A stretch of DNA of 64,000 nt from positions 3,720,001-3,784,000 of the forward strand of contig JAZGTN010000097.1 in assembly GCA_037783415.1 (NCBI GenBank), written 5' to 3'. This document shows, piece after piece, positions 59,901 through 64,000 of this stretch. Every line of letters begins with the position of its first letter. The first letter of the stretch is position 1. Source of the DNA: Leptasterias polaris. Lineage: Eukaryota; Echinodermata; Asteroidea; Forcipulatida; Asteriidae. The notes below the pieces were generated by a model that saw nothing but the letters and a program-made list of their open reading frames with translations, did not search any database and was not told the DNA's origin. A program made the translations under genes and the position numbers.

Positions 59901-62066
59901 AGGGTTAGAGTGAGGGTTAGGGTCTGGGTTAGAGTTGAGATCAGGGTAAGGGTAAGGGTAAGGGTCAGAATTAGGGTCAGGGTTAAAGTAAGGGTTAAGG
60001 TTTGGGTTGGACTTTATAACATGCTGAAACCTCTTACATTATTACGTTCTCTAAAAGAATTTTTCTTTGTTTAACCCAAAATTATTTATAAAGTTACACA
60101 ATCAGTTTCCTTTGTGGTTTATTACTTGAGCTCTAGATAAAATAAGAAAGATGTATCCTGGTATCATTTTTCTTGTCTCATTTTTTTCTCTGATAATTTT
60201 CTGTTAGATGCGAGGATATGAGGATCTTCAGAAAAGCCTTCACAGTGAACTCAGCGGACATATTCAACGGAACCGAGAACTCAATCGCTTAGGTGAGCCG
60301 CTGAAACCTCAGCCATCTAATTTCTCATCACAAGATGATGACGAGTCATCGAATACTCAGCAAACGAATGGGACTATAAAAGGTGATGCCGACATCACCG
60401 AACAATTAGAGGTATCAGATAACGGACCTCAGAGTCCAACGACAAGATTAAACCCCAGAACTCTCAATGTAAAATATGTAGCTGATCCGTCGTCCCTGCC
60501 TGTGGAAACAGAGGCGAGTACTGCAAACAATGACCCTCTGAACTTGGTGAGTTTTGACGGGGATGTATCGGTGAGAACCACCTCCCAAATGTCTTCCAGG
60601 AATGATAGCAGCACAAAGCCGGAGGCTATGCAACCCCCTCCTCATCATGCGTGCAACGACAACTTCTTGAGGAGAGACTACAAGGATGACCTTGACTCCC
60701 CGTCTGACCTGCCTGTAGCCAACAGCATTCATCTTCTGACTCATCCCTTGCAAGCTGCCATGGCGCCCGCCTCTCCGCTCATCCTCTCACACGCCACCTT
60801 GGTCATGGGACACGGACTGTTTGCGGATTTCCCGAGTAGTACAATGTCACCGTTAACCAATGCAGACTCGTACTCAGCCGCAGAGCAGTCTCTCGACATC
60901 CCCAATGTAAATAATGAATCCCAAGCAGAATCATTGAGCCTTGATGTTGACCCAACCACAACGAAAGCTGACTTCAGTCCACCAAAAGTATCAACCAATG
61001 AAGAGGCAGGCTTTAACACAGATCCACTCAATGTGCTTGGGAGTGGTGACAGTCAGACTGCCAGCTTATACAATGGCTCTGTAGAGCCGGGGCACCAGAC
61101 AAACACAGAGAGTGAAGTGTTGTCCGAACCTGGTAATGAAAAAGATGGTATGTATATGAACAAGTAGAATAATTTATCCCAAAATGAAGAGTAAACAAGT
61201 TTCTTAAAGGATAACATATTTTGAATATCAGTTTATGTAAGTTTACATTCAGGTTTGCTTGCAATCGCATAGAATGCTGGTCAATTTCTGCGTTTAGGAG
61301 GAACTAAACTCATACAAATAGTACTAATCCTTACTAAGCATAAATATTTTCTAAGCATTATTTAGCAGGGAACCAGTCCCACACACAAAATGCAGCAAAT
61401 AACCTATGGTAACAGCTGGTAACCTAATTATGCTATGCACAATCTTGGAGAAGTCATGGTATTAGTGCTTACCAGCTCAATCTGATGGGGGCAAGGTTGT
61501 TGACTGCCAATTCCATACACTACACTATTTGCAACAGATCAAAACATCCAACTCATTGCTTTTATTAGAATATAACACAAAGTCAAGGAGAAGAAAGCAT
61601 TTTGTCAGGAAATGTCTATAATTTTTGTTCTGTAGTCATTGACATCACGTTTCTATTGTTGTGTTGGCCTTTGAGGCATTAAATGGTTGGCATGGCAACA
61701 GATTAAAAATGCTGCATTGCCCGCAGAAAGTTTTGTTGTATTTTGTTGATGATAAAGCTTGAGTAAAACCAAAATTGTTACTGATTGCACAAATTCAGCA
61801 GCTTTTGTGTTTTACCTGACGGTGTGTTACTTAACCCTTAAGGTTCTAGTTTATAAAAACATCAGAGATTTTGTGTTATTTCTCAGTGTGTATAAAGTTG
61901 AATATATTACTAATTTATGCCACATGAATCATAGTTGTGATATTTTGTCTCTCTTGTGGTTGCCATAGTGATGTCATCTTCATCAGTGGATGAGTACGAG
62001 AAGGAGTTGGATCAGATTATGGCCAATGTCAGGAGCTCCATGCGAACAGACGTCAAAACATCGTAA
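14171..62066 (+). CDS. PPP1R37: PPP1R37 (LRRC68) orthologue, 3' nine exons; 5' end outside window
   Basis: Spliced CDS: join of 14171-14271, 36248-36367, 47168-47318, 49564-49709, 51787-51909, 53481-53622, 58481-58647, 60208-61147 and 61969-62066. The reading frame stays open through all eight junctions, every intron has GT..AG ends, and the product is 662 residues with a TAA stop. Residues about 1-317 form consecutive leucine-rich repeats of the RNase-inhibitor type (e.g. LETLNLGQNNLG, LVRLDLRENEVRTGG, LLRLDLDRE). They align by eye with human PPP1R37, for example LEEVFKR, LFDM, GWQAA, LVLWNNQLT and LRLDLDRE. Residues 318-350 form a charged helix and the rest is a Ser/Thr/Pro/Asn-rich, probably disordered tail. 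The family binds and inhibits protein phosphatase 1, and the mammalian protein has also been linked to the BBSome. The N-terminal RVxF docking motif of the family is not in this window. Human PPP1R37 is about 690 residues, so roughly 100 N-terminal residues should lie upstream. Orthology is confident; function is inferred from the family. Confidence 0.92.
14445..15545. mobile_element. gggcgtcc inverted-repeat element, about 1.1 kb
   Basis: Left: ttcaagcttttagccagg, then tagggtgtccaaaa and cagggcgtcc. Right: gggcgtcc three times and the inverse ctggctaatagctt. TTAGCCAG/CTGGCTAA is the matching end. No transposase. Superfamily not certain (hAT possible). Confidence 0.5.
17995..18134. mobile_element. 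foldback MITE, 'CTCGATTTCACAAAG' family, copy 2
   Basis: Ends GGCTCGATTGCACAAAAGGC and CTTTGTGAAATCGACCCC. The internal text (attgctaagcaaag, ataatgacaactc) matches the inverse of copy 1, so this copy is in the opposite orientation of the near-palindrome. Confidence 0.65.
18236..18286 (+). repeat. 17-bp tandem repeat x3
   Basis: CTGTCCAAGACTGCTGG repeated three times without change. Confidence 0.9.
20040..20130 (-). mobile_element. possible LINE 3' end
   Basis: On the minus strand it reads 'ggccccagggccaagagcgg..aaataaaccaataccaatacc', ending in an AATACC-type microsatellite, a form seen at CR1/RTE-like LINE tails. No coding part attached. Confidence 0.3.
21123..21241 (+). repeat. duplicated segment, copy 1 (see 21635-21762)
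   Basis: Roughly 115 bases (gttgatattttga-agacgaggttgctc..ctgcttggcag) occur again at 21635-21762 with few changes. The 3' half is the start of an inverted-repeat MITE. Confidence 0.8.
21179..21370. mobile_element. patchwork MITE (GGGCCAGATTTCATAGAG..)
   Basis: The left end GGGCCAGATTTCATAGAG and the right end CTATGAGATTGGGTCC are inverted relatives; the body has cataagcag/gtgcttaag words. Related to 26352-26612 and, more distantly, 56616-56865. Confidence 0.6.
21635..21762 (+). repeat. duplicated segment, copy 2
   Basis: Matches 21123-21241, including the first third of the MITE, but stops at ttggcag and then continues in unrelated sequence. Confidence 0.8.
22372..22402 (+). repeat. GAAAT microsatellite
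   Basis: About six tandem GAAAT pentamers. Confidence 0.9.
22651..22770. mobile_element. small foldback element
   Basis: GGGTTGAACAAAG (22651-22663) and CTTTGTTCAACCC (22758-22770) are exact inverses around about 94 bases. The interior has 'gcagattcaaatct', a B-box-like string. Text from 22750-22830 recurs at 60057-60132. Confidence 0.5.
23180..23300 (+). repeat. AAAGTCGCC/AAAGTCACC short repeat
   Basis: 'aaagtcgcc' or 'aaagtcacc' recurs at least six times with 10-25 base spacing inside the TTAA element. Confidence 0.7.
23325..23760 (+). repeat. degenerate 20-24 bp tandem array
   Basis: Units of the type (g)ggaacgaaagcatatttcg recur about 18 times with variable length and many substitutions. 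In some frames this gives peptides with NESIFR repeats, but the repeat is a DNA array and no start or homology supports a protein. Confidence 0.7.
26352..26612. mobile_element. patchwork MITE (CCTGGGGCCAATTTCATAG..)
   Basis: The ends CCTGGGGCCAATTTCATAG and CTATGATATTGGGTCCAGG are near-inverse. The body has gctaa/ttagca/gtaagca words, as in 21179-21370. 261 bp, no ORF. Confidence 0.65.
27033..27418. mobile_element. TTAA MITE, 386 bp, widespread echinoderm-type
   Basis: TTAAAGGCAGGGCCAACTTT.. left; ..CAATTACCAAACATAACC, TCCCTTTAA right. Internal text such as caacaagggtgtttttcttcc and aggtttgttttttatgcata belongs to a TTAA MITE family I recall from echinoderm sequence. A hairpin (aaggcttaaggcttgaagcctt) sits in the middle. 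No ORF. Confidence 0.75.
28281..28545 (+). mobile_element. tRNA-Leu-derived SINE (copy 2)
   Basis: Starts with A-box-like gcggagcagttaagagcact, then ACTCAAGCTCTGGTG (as in tRNA-Leu CAA) and TGATCAGCAGAGTGTGGGAT (decayed B box). The body continues with non-tRNA text (cattaagcagtaggtctcgtaaccc..). The head matches the inverse of 10591-10675. The 3' end is not certain. Confidence 0.6.
29621..29646 (+). repeat. TCTG microsatellite
   Basis: Six to seven tandem TCTG units. Confidence 0.9.
31128..31225 (+). repeat. dispersed repeat shared with the 3' UTR
   Basis: Shares atagccaaat-ttcattctcatg, gagtgccaa-ttccatg and ttatcatcaaa with 62308-62412. Ends not defined. Confidence 0.55.
32215..32402. repeat. 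cluster of GTGGGGAC motifs
   Basis: TGTGGGGAC occurs at about 32281, 32333 and 32364, with the inverse GTCCCCACA at about 32393. Inverted copies at both ends of a short stretch suggest a degenerate inverted-repeat element, but no clear terminus was found. Confidence 0.4.
33429..33485 (-). repeat. tail repeat, partial copy
   Basis: On the minus strand it reads gcgccttgatct..atatgtacactataag and ends with an ATTATTATT tail, like 57320-57412. Confidence 0.4.
34402..34609 (+). repeat. 102-bp tandem duplication
   Basis: 'ctaggctttagtcca..ttggggt' occurs twice, at 34402 and 34504, with a few substitutions and one short length change. Confidence 0.88.
34832..34922. repeat. G12 and C20 homopolymer pair
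   Basis: G-run at 34832-34843 and C-run at 34903-34922 bracket two copies of cccattgatatctgtgc. They can pair as an inverted repeat and are prone to slippage and assembly error. Confidence 0.8.
36248..36367 (+). CDS. PPP1R37: PPP1R37 exon b
   Basis: Acceptor ttctacag, donor AAGCGG|gtaaat, both ends in phase 0, 40 codons (residues 35-74). The peptide contains ALFDMMEFYESA and IGARGWQAASRLLKR, matching the family's ALFDMIEYYESA and IGTRGWQAA segments. It is isolated by a 22-kb intron upstream and a 10.8-kb intron downstream, so an ORF-length scan would miss it. A C-rich degenerate tandem tract begins about 45 bases downstream of the donor. Confidence 0.93.
36410..36800 (+). repeat. C-rich degenerate tandem tract after exon b
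   Basis: Repeated words ccagacac, ccagatac and ctgccagaca with variable spacing of about 10-25 bases, from roughly 45 bases after the exon b donor. Most open frames here are repeat artefacts. Confidence 0.75.
39070..39145 (-). mobile_element. tRNA-derived SINE head
   Basis: On the minus strand it carries TGTCTAGTGGTAAC (A box, 39119-39132) and GGTTCGAATAC (B box, 39079-39089) at tRNA-like spacing. Acceptor-stem pairing is poor, so it is more likely a SINE than a tRNA gene. SINE body text probably continues to about 39000. Confidence 0.55.
39639..41166. mobile_element. TA-flanked inverted-repeat transposon, 1.53 kb, non-autonomous
   Basis: The left end CCGTATTTTCCTGCGGATAA is repeated exactly inverted at the right, 25 bases in all up to GACGC, with TA on each outer side (39637-39638, 41167-41168). 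AAGACGC/AAGGCGC subterminal motifs lie at both ends. The interior is partly CpG-rich and has a tandem repeat at 40820-40935. No transposase-length ORF. Confidence 0.78.
40815..40935 (+). repeat. internal tandem repeat 'GCGGCATTGTTGGAATGAAAG'
   Basis: 'ttgcggcattgttgga(a)tgaaa' occurs three times within the TA-flanked element. Confidence 0.75.
42194..44579. mobile_element. Helentron-like non-autonomous element (candidate)
   Basis: AGGTGTTCGGG at 42194 has its exact inverse CCCGAACACCT at 44544-44554. At the left end the same word also folds onto CCCGGAACACCT (42212-42223). Right after the right copy is a perfect 11-bp hairpin (TAGTGTTTGTA atcc TACAAACACTA, 44554-44579), four bases before CTAG. 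A short inverted pair plus a 3' hairpin is the reported layout of Helentron-type elements; the identification is structural only, and no Rep/Helicase was found. Confidence 0.45.
44020..44038 (+). repeat. TAACGC hexamer run
   Basis: Three tandem TAACGC units inside the candidate element. Confidence 0.85.
44998..45390 (+). repeat. G/T-rich minisatellite (30/33-bp unit)
   Basis: Unit ggggtttatttgtttgttgttgttatttgttt, with or without one GTT, about nine copies between 45110 and 45345, preceded by TTTG repeats and followed by G-runs to 45391. Repeated GGGG every 30-33 bases allows G-quadruplex formation on the plus strand. The long open frames on both strands here are artefacts of the 3n period. 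Confidence 0.85.
47168..47318 (+). CDS. PPP1R37: PPP1R37 exon c
   Basis: Acceptor ctcttgtcag, donor CTAT|gtgagt. It enters in phase 0 and ends after one base of a Leu codon. Residues 75-124 read as two leucine-rich repeats, with LECLDIRNT, then LARALRADITLSALHMEG and ISGRPLFLL. The human counterpart has LQYLDARNT, VARALRIRSSLAVLHLEN and LSGRPLMLL. The exon has noticeably more CpG than the surrounding intron, as coding sequence often does here. Confidence 0.93.
47641..47668 (+). repeat. G20-A-G7 tract
   Basis: Homopolymer of G interrupted once by A, 320 bases after the exon c donor. Confidence 0.95.
47812..48010 (+). repeat. 100-bp tandem duplication
   Basis: 'cagcc-aaagacaatctttt..aaac-gttaatcc-tgcaacat' at 47825 and 47925, with several differences. 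Confidence 0.82.
48228..48481 (+). repeat. duplicated block A
   Basis: About 250 bases (tgatcgcaccaaagagtaca..tataaagagaggc) repeated as A' at 48681-48932 with high identity. Confidence 0.92.
48481..48671 (+). repeat. duplicated block B
   Basis: 191 bases repeated at 50001-50191 with about three differences. It contains aggctcaaatttgaattgtt and caatcaaatattttgtga. Confidence 0.93.
48681..48932 (+). repeat. duplicated block A'
   Basis: Near copy of 48228-48481; the two copies are separated by block B. Confidence 0.92.
49564..49709 (+). CDS. PPP1R37: PPP1R37 exon d
   Basis: Acceptor tttacccag, donor ATACAG|gtaaac. The first two bases complete a Leu codon begun in exon c. It encodes residues 125-173 and includes MALKQNTSVRDLYLAENRL and LLDLRNNHI, two leucine-rich repeat strands with the conserved Asn. 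The human counterpart has TALKMNMNLRELYLADNKL and ILDLRNNHV. The exon lies between copies of a duplicated intron sequence (48481-48671 and 50001-50191). Confidence 0.94.
50001..50191 (+). repeat. duplicated block B'
   Basis: Near-identical to 48481-48671 but on the other side of exon d. Offset exactly 1520 bases with no indel. Confidence 0.93.
50408..51250 (+). mobile_element. 5'-truncated non-LTR retrotransposon (CR1/Jockey-like) fragment
   Basis: The frame from about 50408 to the stop at 51146-51148 matches the segment after the catalytic YADD of LINE reverse transcriptase: NKLSLNITKTNYMLF, WNSHVDSICK, INRIKHFLP, LYNTLIGSYLHYGILAWG and LLILQKRALRII are family hallmarks. The catalytic part and endonuclease are absent. 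Around 51005-51110 the conserved text (KTIKHEGPMLWN) is in a different frame, and the earlier frame returns for FKSDTLESYL. That shows compensating small indels, so it is a dead copy. An A-rich 3' end with AATAAA is at about 51236. It is in sense orientation within intron 4. Confidence 0.85.
51787..51909 (+). CDS. PPP1R37: PPP1R37 exon e
   Basis: Acceptor tttttttgcag, donor GCTTTG|gtagat, both ends in phase 0, 41 codons (residues 174-214). The peptide begins DAGLSHLCDGLLDQ and contains LTTLVLWNNQLTQNGM, almost the same as the human DSGLAYICEGLKEQ and LVTLVLWNNQLTHTGM. The WNNQLT core is one of the clearest matches to the PPP1R37 family in the window. The donor is slightly weaker than the others (gtagat). 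Confidence 0.94.
51910..53480 (+). other. PPP1R37 intron, mostly featureless
   Basis: Between exons e and f. A short gatctt-type hexamer run lies at 52430-52455 and a dispersed repeat at 53197-53411. Nothing else is recognised. Confidence 0.65.
53197..53411. repeat. dispersed repeat (copy 2, see 13022-13282)
   Basis: Same text and orientation as 13029-13282, but the left inverted arm is missing and the right arm is changed to CCCGTAAAAATGGC. It ends about 70 bases before exon f. Confidence 0.6.
53481..53622 (+). CDS. PPP1R37: PPP1R37 exon f
   Basis: Acceptor tttcctccacag, donor GATCAAG|gtaaga. It enters in phase 0 and ends after the first base of a Gly codon. Residues 215-261 contain LETLNLGQNNLGNDGV and LMKNRSLLRLGL, matching human LETLNLGHNPIGNEGV and LISNRSVLRLGL. 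The sequence after the donor stays open for some distance in frame, but the conserved continuation is in exon g. Confidence 0.94.
53938..54020 (-). repeat. TAA microsatellite with attached tail repeat
   Basis: ATA/TAA repeats 53938-53971 are followed by cagtacttatatagcgcatcacac, which on the minus strand is gtgtgatgcgctatataagtactg, i.e. the 57320-57412 tail. Confidence 0.7.
55057..55689. repeat. 63-bp minisatellite, 10 identical copies
   Basis: The unit taggcccacagtgtaatggg..cgaactcctctgg repeats every 63 bases ten times with no difference that I can see. Each unit holds an inverted pair CCACAGTG/CACTGTGG, with an inner AATGG/CCATT pair (29-base interior), so every copy can form a hairpin. 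The minus strand is open in all three frames (period divisible by three, no stop), giving 209- and 234-codon repetitive frames. These are a property of the array; nothing supports a protein. Located in intron 6. Confidence 0.92.
56467..56614. mobile_element. foldback MITE, 'CTCGATTTCACAAAG' family, copy 3
   Basis: Ends GGGCTCGATTTCACAAAGAG and GCTTTGTGAAATCGACCCC. Internal text (ttgcttagcaaag, caaatcactatgg, aactcatcataagatg) matches copy 1. It directly abuts a different MITE starting at 56616. Confidence 0.72.
56616..56865. mobile_element. patchwork MITE, 'GGGCCCAATTTCATGGCTCTGC' family, copy 1
   Basis: Left end GGGCCCAATTTCATGGCTCT; right end is the inverse form (ACAGCCATGAAATTAGGCCC). CpG-bearing body with cttacg/cgtaag words. 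250 bp, no ORF. Confidence 0.8.
57320..57412 (+). repeat. tail repeat 'GCGCTATATAAG'
   Basis: Reads gagcactttgagatgcccccgg, then gtgtgataaggcgctatataag and a TTATTATTAT tail. This is a conserved 3' module, also at 10015-10090, 33429-33485 and 53938-54020 in the other orientation. Confidence 0.6.
57708..57878. mobile_element. patchwork MITE, same family, copy 2
   Basis: Left GGGCCCATTCATGGCTCTGC and right exact-type inverse GCAGAGCCATGAAATTGGGCC. The body shares gatcacc-like and gctgtgtaagcg..gtgcctagtaa-gtggactacgca with 56616-56865, with an internal deletion. Confidence 0.82.
58370..58435 (-). mobile_element. possible LINE 3' tail
   Basis: On the minus strand it reads tttttatgctgggaccaccc, agcctaaataataaag, then aatcaatcaatc (short tandem tail). 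Resembles LINE ends but has no coding part. Confidence 0.3.
58481..58647 (+). CDS. PPP1R37: PPP1R37 exon g
   Basis: Acceptor gatcattcag, donor GAACAG|gttggt. The first two bases finish the Gly codon of exon f and the exon ends in phase 0. Residues 262-317 contain LAEFIADNWQLVRLDLRENE, then TGGLMALSYAMKVN and LLRLDLDRE, close to human VAEFIAESPRLLRLDLRENE, TGGLMALSLALKVN and LLRLDLDRE. These are the last leucine-rich repeats of the protein. The donor is GTTGGT rather than GTAAGT; the frame and homology both support it. Confidence 0.93.
59899..60012 (+). repeat. degenerate TTAGGG-like interstitial tract
   Basis: Repeated ggttaggg, gggttag, gggtaagg and gggtcagg words for about 110 bases. It ends about 195 bases before exon h. 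The open frame here (VRVRVRV) is a product of the repeat. Confidence 0.8.
60057..60132 (+). repeat. dispersed repeat shared with 22750-22830
   Basis: ttctttgtt-aacccaaaat-atttaaa, agt-ttcctttgtggtt and acttgagct match the 22750-22830 stretch. Adjacent to the telomere-like tract and 75 bases before exon h. Confidence 0.55.
60208..61147 (+). CDS. PPP1R37: PPP1R37 exon h (long tail exon)
   Basis: Acceptor ttttctgttag, donor AAAGATG|gtatgt. It enters in phase 0 and ends after one base. The first codon happens to be ATG but this is an internal exon: it continues the helix after LDLDRE (MRGYEDLQKSLHSELSGHIQ, paralleling human VKSFIETQKALLAEIQ). The remaining residues, up to about 630, are rich in Ser, Thr, Asn, Asp and Pro and are probably disordered. 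One hydrophobic stretch near the middle (LLTHPLQAAM, then SPLILSHATLVMGHGLFADF) stands out from the polar tail. The long C-terminal exon of low-complexity sequence is typical for this family. Confidence 0.92.
61148..61968 (+). other. PPP1R37 last intron
   Basis: Only 821 bases. 61325-61460 has 'taagcataaatattttctaagcatt'-type text resembling the patchwork MITE family but with no clear ends. Otherwise nothing seen. Confidence 0.5.
61969..62066 (+). CDS. PPP1R37: PPP1R37 exon i (last coding exon)
   Basis: Acceptor gtggttgccatag. Two bases complete a Val codon with exon h, then 31 codons and TAA. It encodes MSSSSVDEYEKELDQIMANV and then RSSMRTDVKTS. The acidic/leucine helix (EKELDQIM) resembles the C-terminal helix of human PPP1R37 (EKELEELL), which supports this as the true end. 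The preceding intron is 821 bases and has no feature I can name. Confidence 0.87.
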
Positions 62067-62307
62067 CTCACCCTGGCTCCCCCACTCAACCCCCCCTAAA
62101 GAAAAAGAGGCAAATTCAAAGAGAAAAATGCAGCAGCAATGTGTATGAATCAAGCTTGATGAGTTTTAGTTTTTTGTACATGCACATTGACTGGGAAAGG
62201 TTTCTGGTTCAGTCAAGATTACCTGCTCAGACATTAGGTATCTGTAGACCACTTGTAGACGCATCACATACATGTATCAACCCTGTCCACAATTTGTATC
62301 TGAGCTG

Positions 62308-62412
62308 GCCCTATAGCCAAATAGCATTCTCATGGCATACTTCGACTGTGTGCCAAATTCCATGCTTTTATCATCAAACGAAAAATGCAATCTCCTCCCT
62401 GCATAGTAGTCC
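62308..62412 (+). repeat. dispersed repeat in the 3' UTR
   Basis: Related to 31128-31225, in the same orientation. It shows that a repeat has entered the transcribed UTR. Confidence 0.55.
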
Positions 62413-63512
62413 CTCCTTTCCTCTTACCCCACACTGTTCCTCAGTGAAGCACCCACTCAGCTTGTTCAAGAGTAGATTAACTTCCACCTACACCTTTGCA
62501 AATACAGTATCAACCAGACTCAGAAATCATGGCAACCGAAGGTCACTTGAAATTTCCAAAGAGGATTAAAACAACGATTTGAAAATGTCAAATAAGACTC
62601 AGAAATTAGCTTTGGTTCTTGGAACTTACCCAGTTCACCTGACGTCATCATGACTATAATCTTAGTTAATGCTGTTTGGGAGTCAATGTCCCTGTGTGTT
62701 TACAGTGTAGTGCACATTTTAGGCGGTGCGGTGTTAACACACACCCCATGATCATTACTCGCAATTTGACTCCCAAAGTGGCGAGTGTGGCTGACATTAG
62801 CCGCGTGTGACTTTGGTGCAGTAGCATCTCTGGTGATTTAATGTTGCTATTTAGCAACTCATGATAGCGACAACTTGTTTCCATCTGGGTTGGTGTGAAT
62901 GAATTAATGCCAAGTGAGCAACTCACAAAGAGTCTGGTGTCATCACTCTCCTGTCATTACTTTACAGTTTGAGTCTGGGTTGTTTAACTGAATTCATTGT
63001 ATGTTCCAACCCCGTCACTCCTACCCCATTTTCCCCTAACCTGTTCACCTATACATCTTGGGTTTCGATCAACTGTGATGGGCTATCACATTCAAAATAA
63101 AAATTGTGAAACTTCGTTTTAGAATGTTATACACAGCTATGTTGACATTGAAATAATAATGTGATAATATCATCTTTTTAAAAAAAAGGAGAGAGGATAT
63201 GTACATGAAAATTTACTAAACAATATTTATTGTGATTTTTGTTATACTTATGTTCAGATTAAGACAAATCTGGCTGTGTTTCGTGTCTGAGGATATATTG
63301 AAGAAAATATGATTGTAAAATAGTGTCCCTGTACATTTGATTTATATCCATCCTCCGTGAAAGTTTGCACAACTCTGCCACTGTACATAACCACACAAAA
63401 CCAAAACTATATACATAACCGTTAGTTGGAGAAGTTTAATTTGGAAGCAATGGCCGAGATGATTTCATCTACAAGATGTATTCTGTTATGCTACGCTTGT
63501 ACAAAATGTGAA

Positions 63513-63518
63513 AATAAA
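63513..63518 (+). promoter_or_regulatory. polyadenylation signal AATAAA (proximal)
   Basis: Canonical hexamer followed 15-30 bases later by a T-rich, GT-containing stretch (gaatattttgtgcagtttta), a good downstream element. It is about 1.45 kb after the stop codon of the PPP1R37 orthologue. Confidence 0.55.
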
Positions 63519-63753
63519 GAGTTACAGAATTGAATATTTTGTGCAGTTTTATGAATTCTGAAATTAATATCGTGGGAATGTTGTTTGTATTGAGATATAT
63601 ATATAGTGGTTTACGATGTTGGTGACCATGCAATATACTATTTTCACATTAGCCGATGTAGTTTTTTCCAACACTTTCTACTCCAATGTTATTTGTTGAG
63701 TCCATGGCTGGAGAAAGATTGTATCTAGATAAATGTTCAATGTAGTTGAGATT

Positions 63754-63759
63754 AATAAA
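63754..63759 (+). promoter_or_regulatory. polyadenylation signal AATAAA (distal)
   Basis: Canonical hexamer in attaataaagccag. A further AATAAA-like string lies at about 63798. Alternative 3' end for the same transcript. Confidence 0.45.
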
Positions 63760-63775
63760 GCCAGTTTGAAATAAT

Positions 63776-64000
63776 CACTCCTGAGCTTGTAGGACAAAAA
63801 TAAAAGCCATTTGCCAGCTTTTAACCTTTATCAAATTGTTTAGGGGTTAAGTTTGAGAACAAATGAATATATATGAATTTAAAGTGATCGATCAATTCAG
63901 ATTGATAAGCTTTCTTGAAAATATAACCAAAGGCAGTTGGTAAAACATACTGGTTATTCATCAAATCCTAACAATGTGTTTGACATTTGCTCAGAGATAG
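63776..64000. other. downstream flank, nothing seen
   Basis: Short AT-rich stretch after the last candidate poly(A) site. No feature supported. Confidence 0.5.

Larger units (their letters stand above)
58648..60207 (+). other. PPP1R37 intron with telomere-like tract
   Basis: Between exons g and h. 58725-58830 has degraded text of the 'aagcac' inverted-repeat family. A TTAGGG-like tract lies at 59899-60012, followed by a short repeat (60057-60132) shared with 22750-22830. No gene seen. Confidence 0.6.
62067..63775 (+). other. PPP1R37: PPP1R37 3' untranslated region with poly(A) signals
   Basis: Sequence after the stop has no long open frame. AATAAA hexamers occur at 63097-63102, 63513-63518 and 63754-63759. 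The last is followed by a GT-poor stretch, so the main cleavage site could be near 63535 or near 63775; the sequence alone does not decide. The UTR contains a copy of a dispersed repeat also present in intron 1 (62308-62412 versus 31128-31225), and a second stretch at about 62690-62800 resembles 30590-30700. Confidence 0.6.

Noticed and set aside
59892..60074. Arg/Val repeat open frame
   Set aside because: Translation of a TTAGGG-like DNA tract.
60208..60210. Translation start at the ATG of exon h
   Set aside because: It sits directly after a good splice acceptor, and the preceding exon's frame and homology continue into it.
1..64000. A novel multi-gene defence or metabolic system
   Set aside because: Only one gene, PPP1R37, is supported; everything else is repeat-derived or featureless intron.

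Overview
The window is animal nuclear DNA. It is AT-rich and mostly noncoding, with short exons flanked by GT/AG splice sites and many dispersed short inverted-repeat elements. Several of these (TTAA-flanked MITEs and 'patchwork' terminal-inverted-repeat elements) look to me like families from echinoderm genomes, and the frequent TACATGTACATGTA motifs fit that too. My best guess is a sea star or a related echinoderm. That rests on memory of repeat families, not on a search. No prokaryotic or viral gene was recognised. One protein-coding gene was found: the 3' portion of the echinoderm orthologue of PPP1R37 (LRRC68, a leucine-rich-repeat regulatory subunit of protein phosphatase 1), on the + strand. 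Nine exons (14171-14271, 36248-36367, 47168-47318, 49564-49709, 51787-51909, 53481-53622, 58481-58647, 60208-61147, 61969-62066) join in one open frame of 662 residues plus a stop. The exons for the N-terminus, including the expected PP1-docking RVxF motif, were not found and probably lie upstream. The 3' UTR runs from 62067 to about 63775, with candidate polyadenylation signals at 63513 and 63754. Layout: 1-14170 is 5' intron sequence with many repeats, including a TTAA-flanked element (7422-9669) that carries an hAT-like insertion. Intron 1 of the visible gene (14272-36247, 22 kb) holds several MITEs, a 1.87-kb TTAA element and SINEs. Intron 2 (36368-47167) holds a 1.5-kb TA-flanked inverted-repeat element and a 2.4-kb Helentron-like candidate. 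Introns 3-8 are short (0.8-4.9 kb) and hold a segmental duplication around exon 4, a 5'-truncated LINE in intron 4, a perfect 63-bp x 10 minisatellite in intron 6 and telomere-like repeats just before exon 8. Almost all the long open frames other than the listed exons are low-complexity or tandem-repeat artefacts. I did not find a convincing new multi-gene system. The most interesting items are the minisatellite made of hairpin-forming units, the large non-autonomous transposons, and the duplicated blocks around exon 4.
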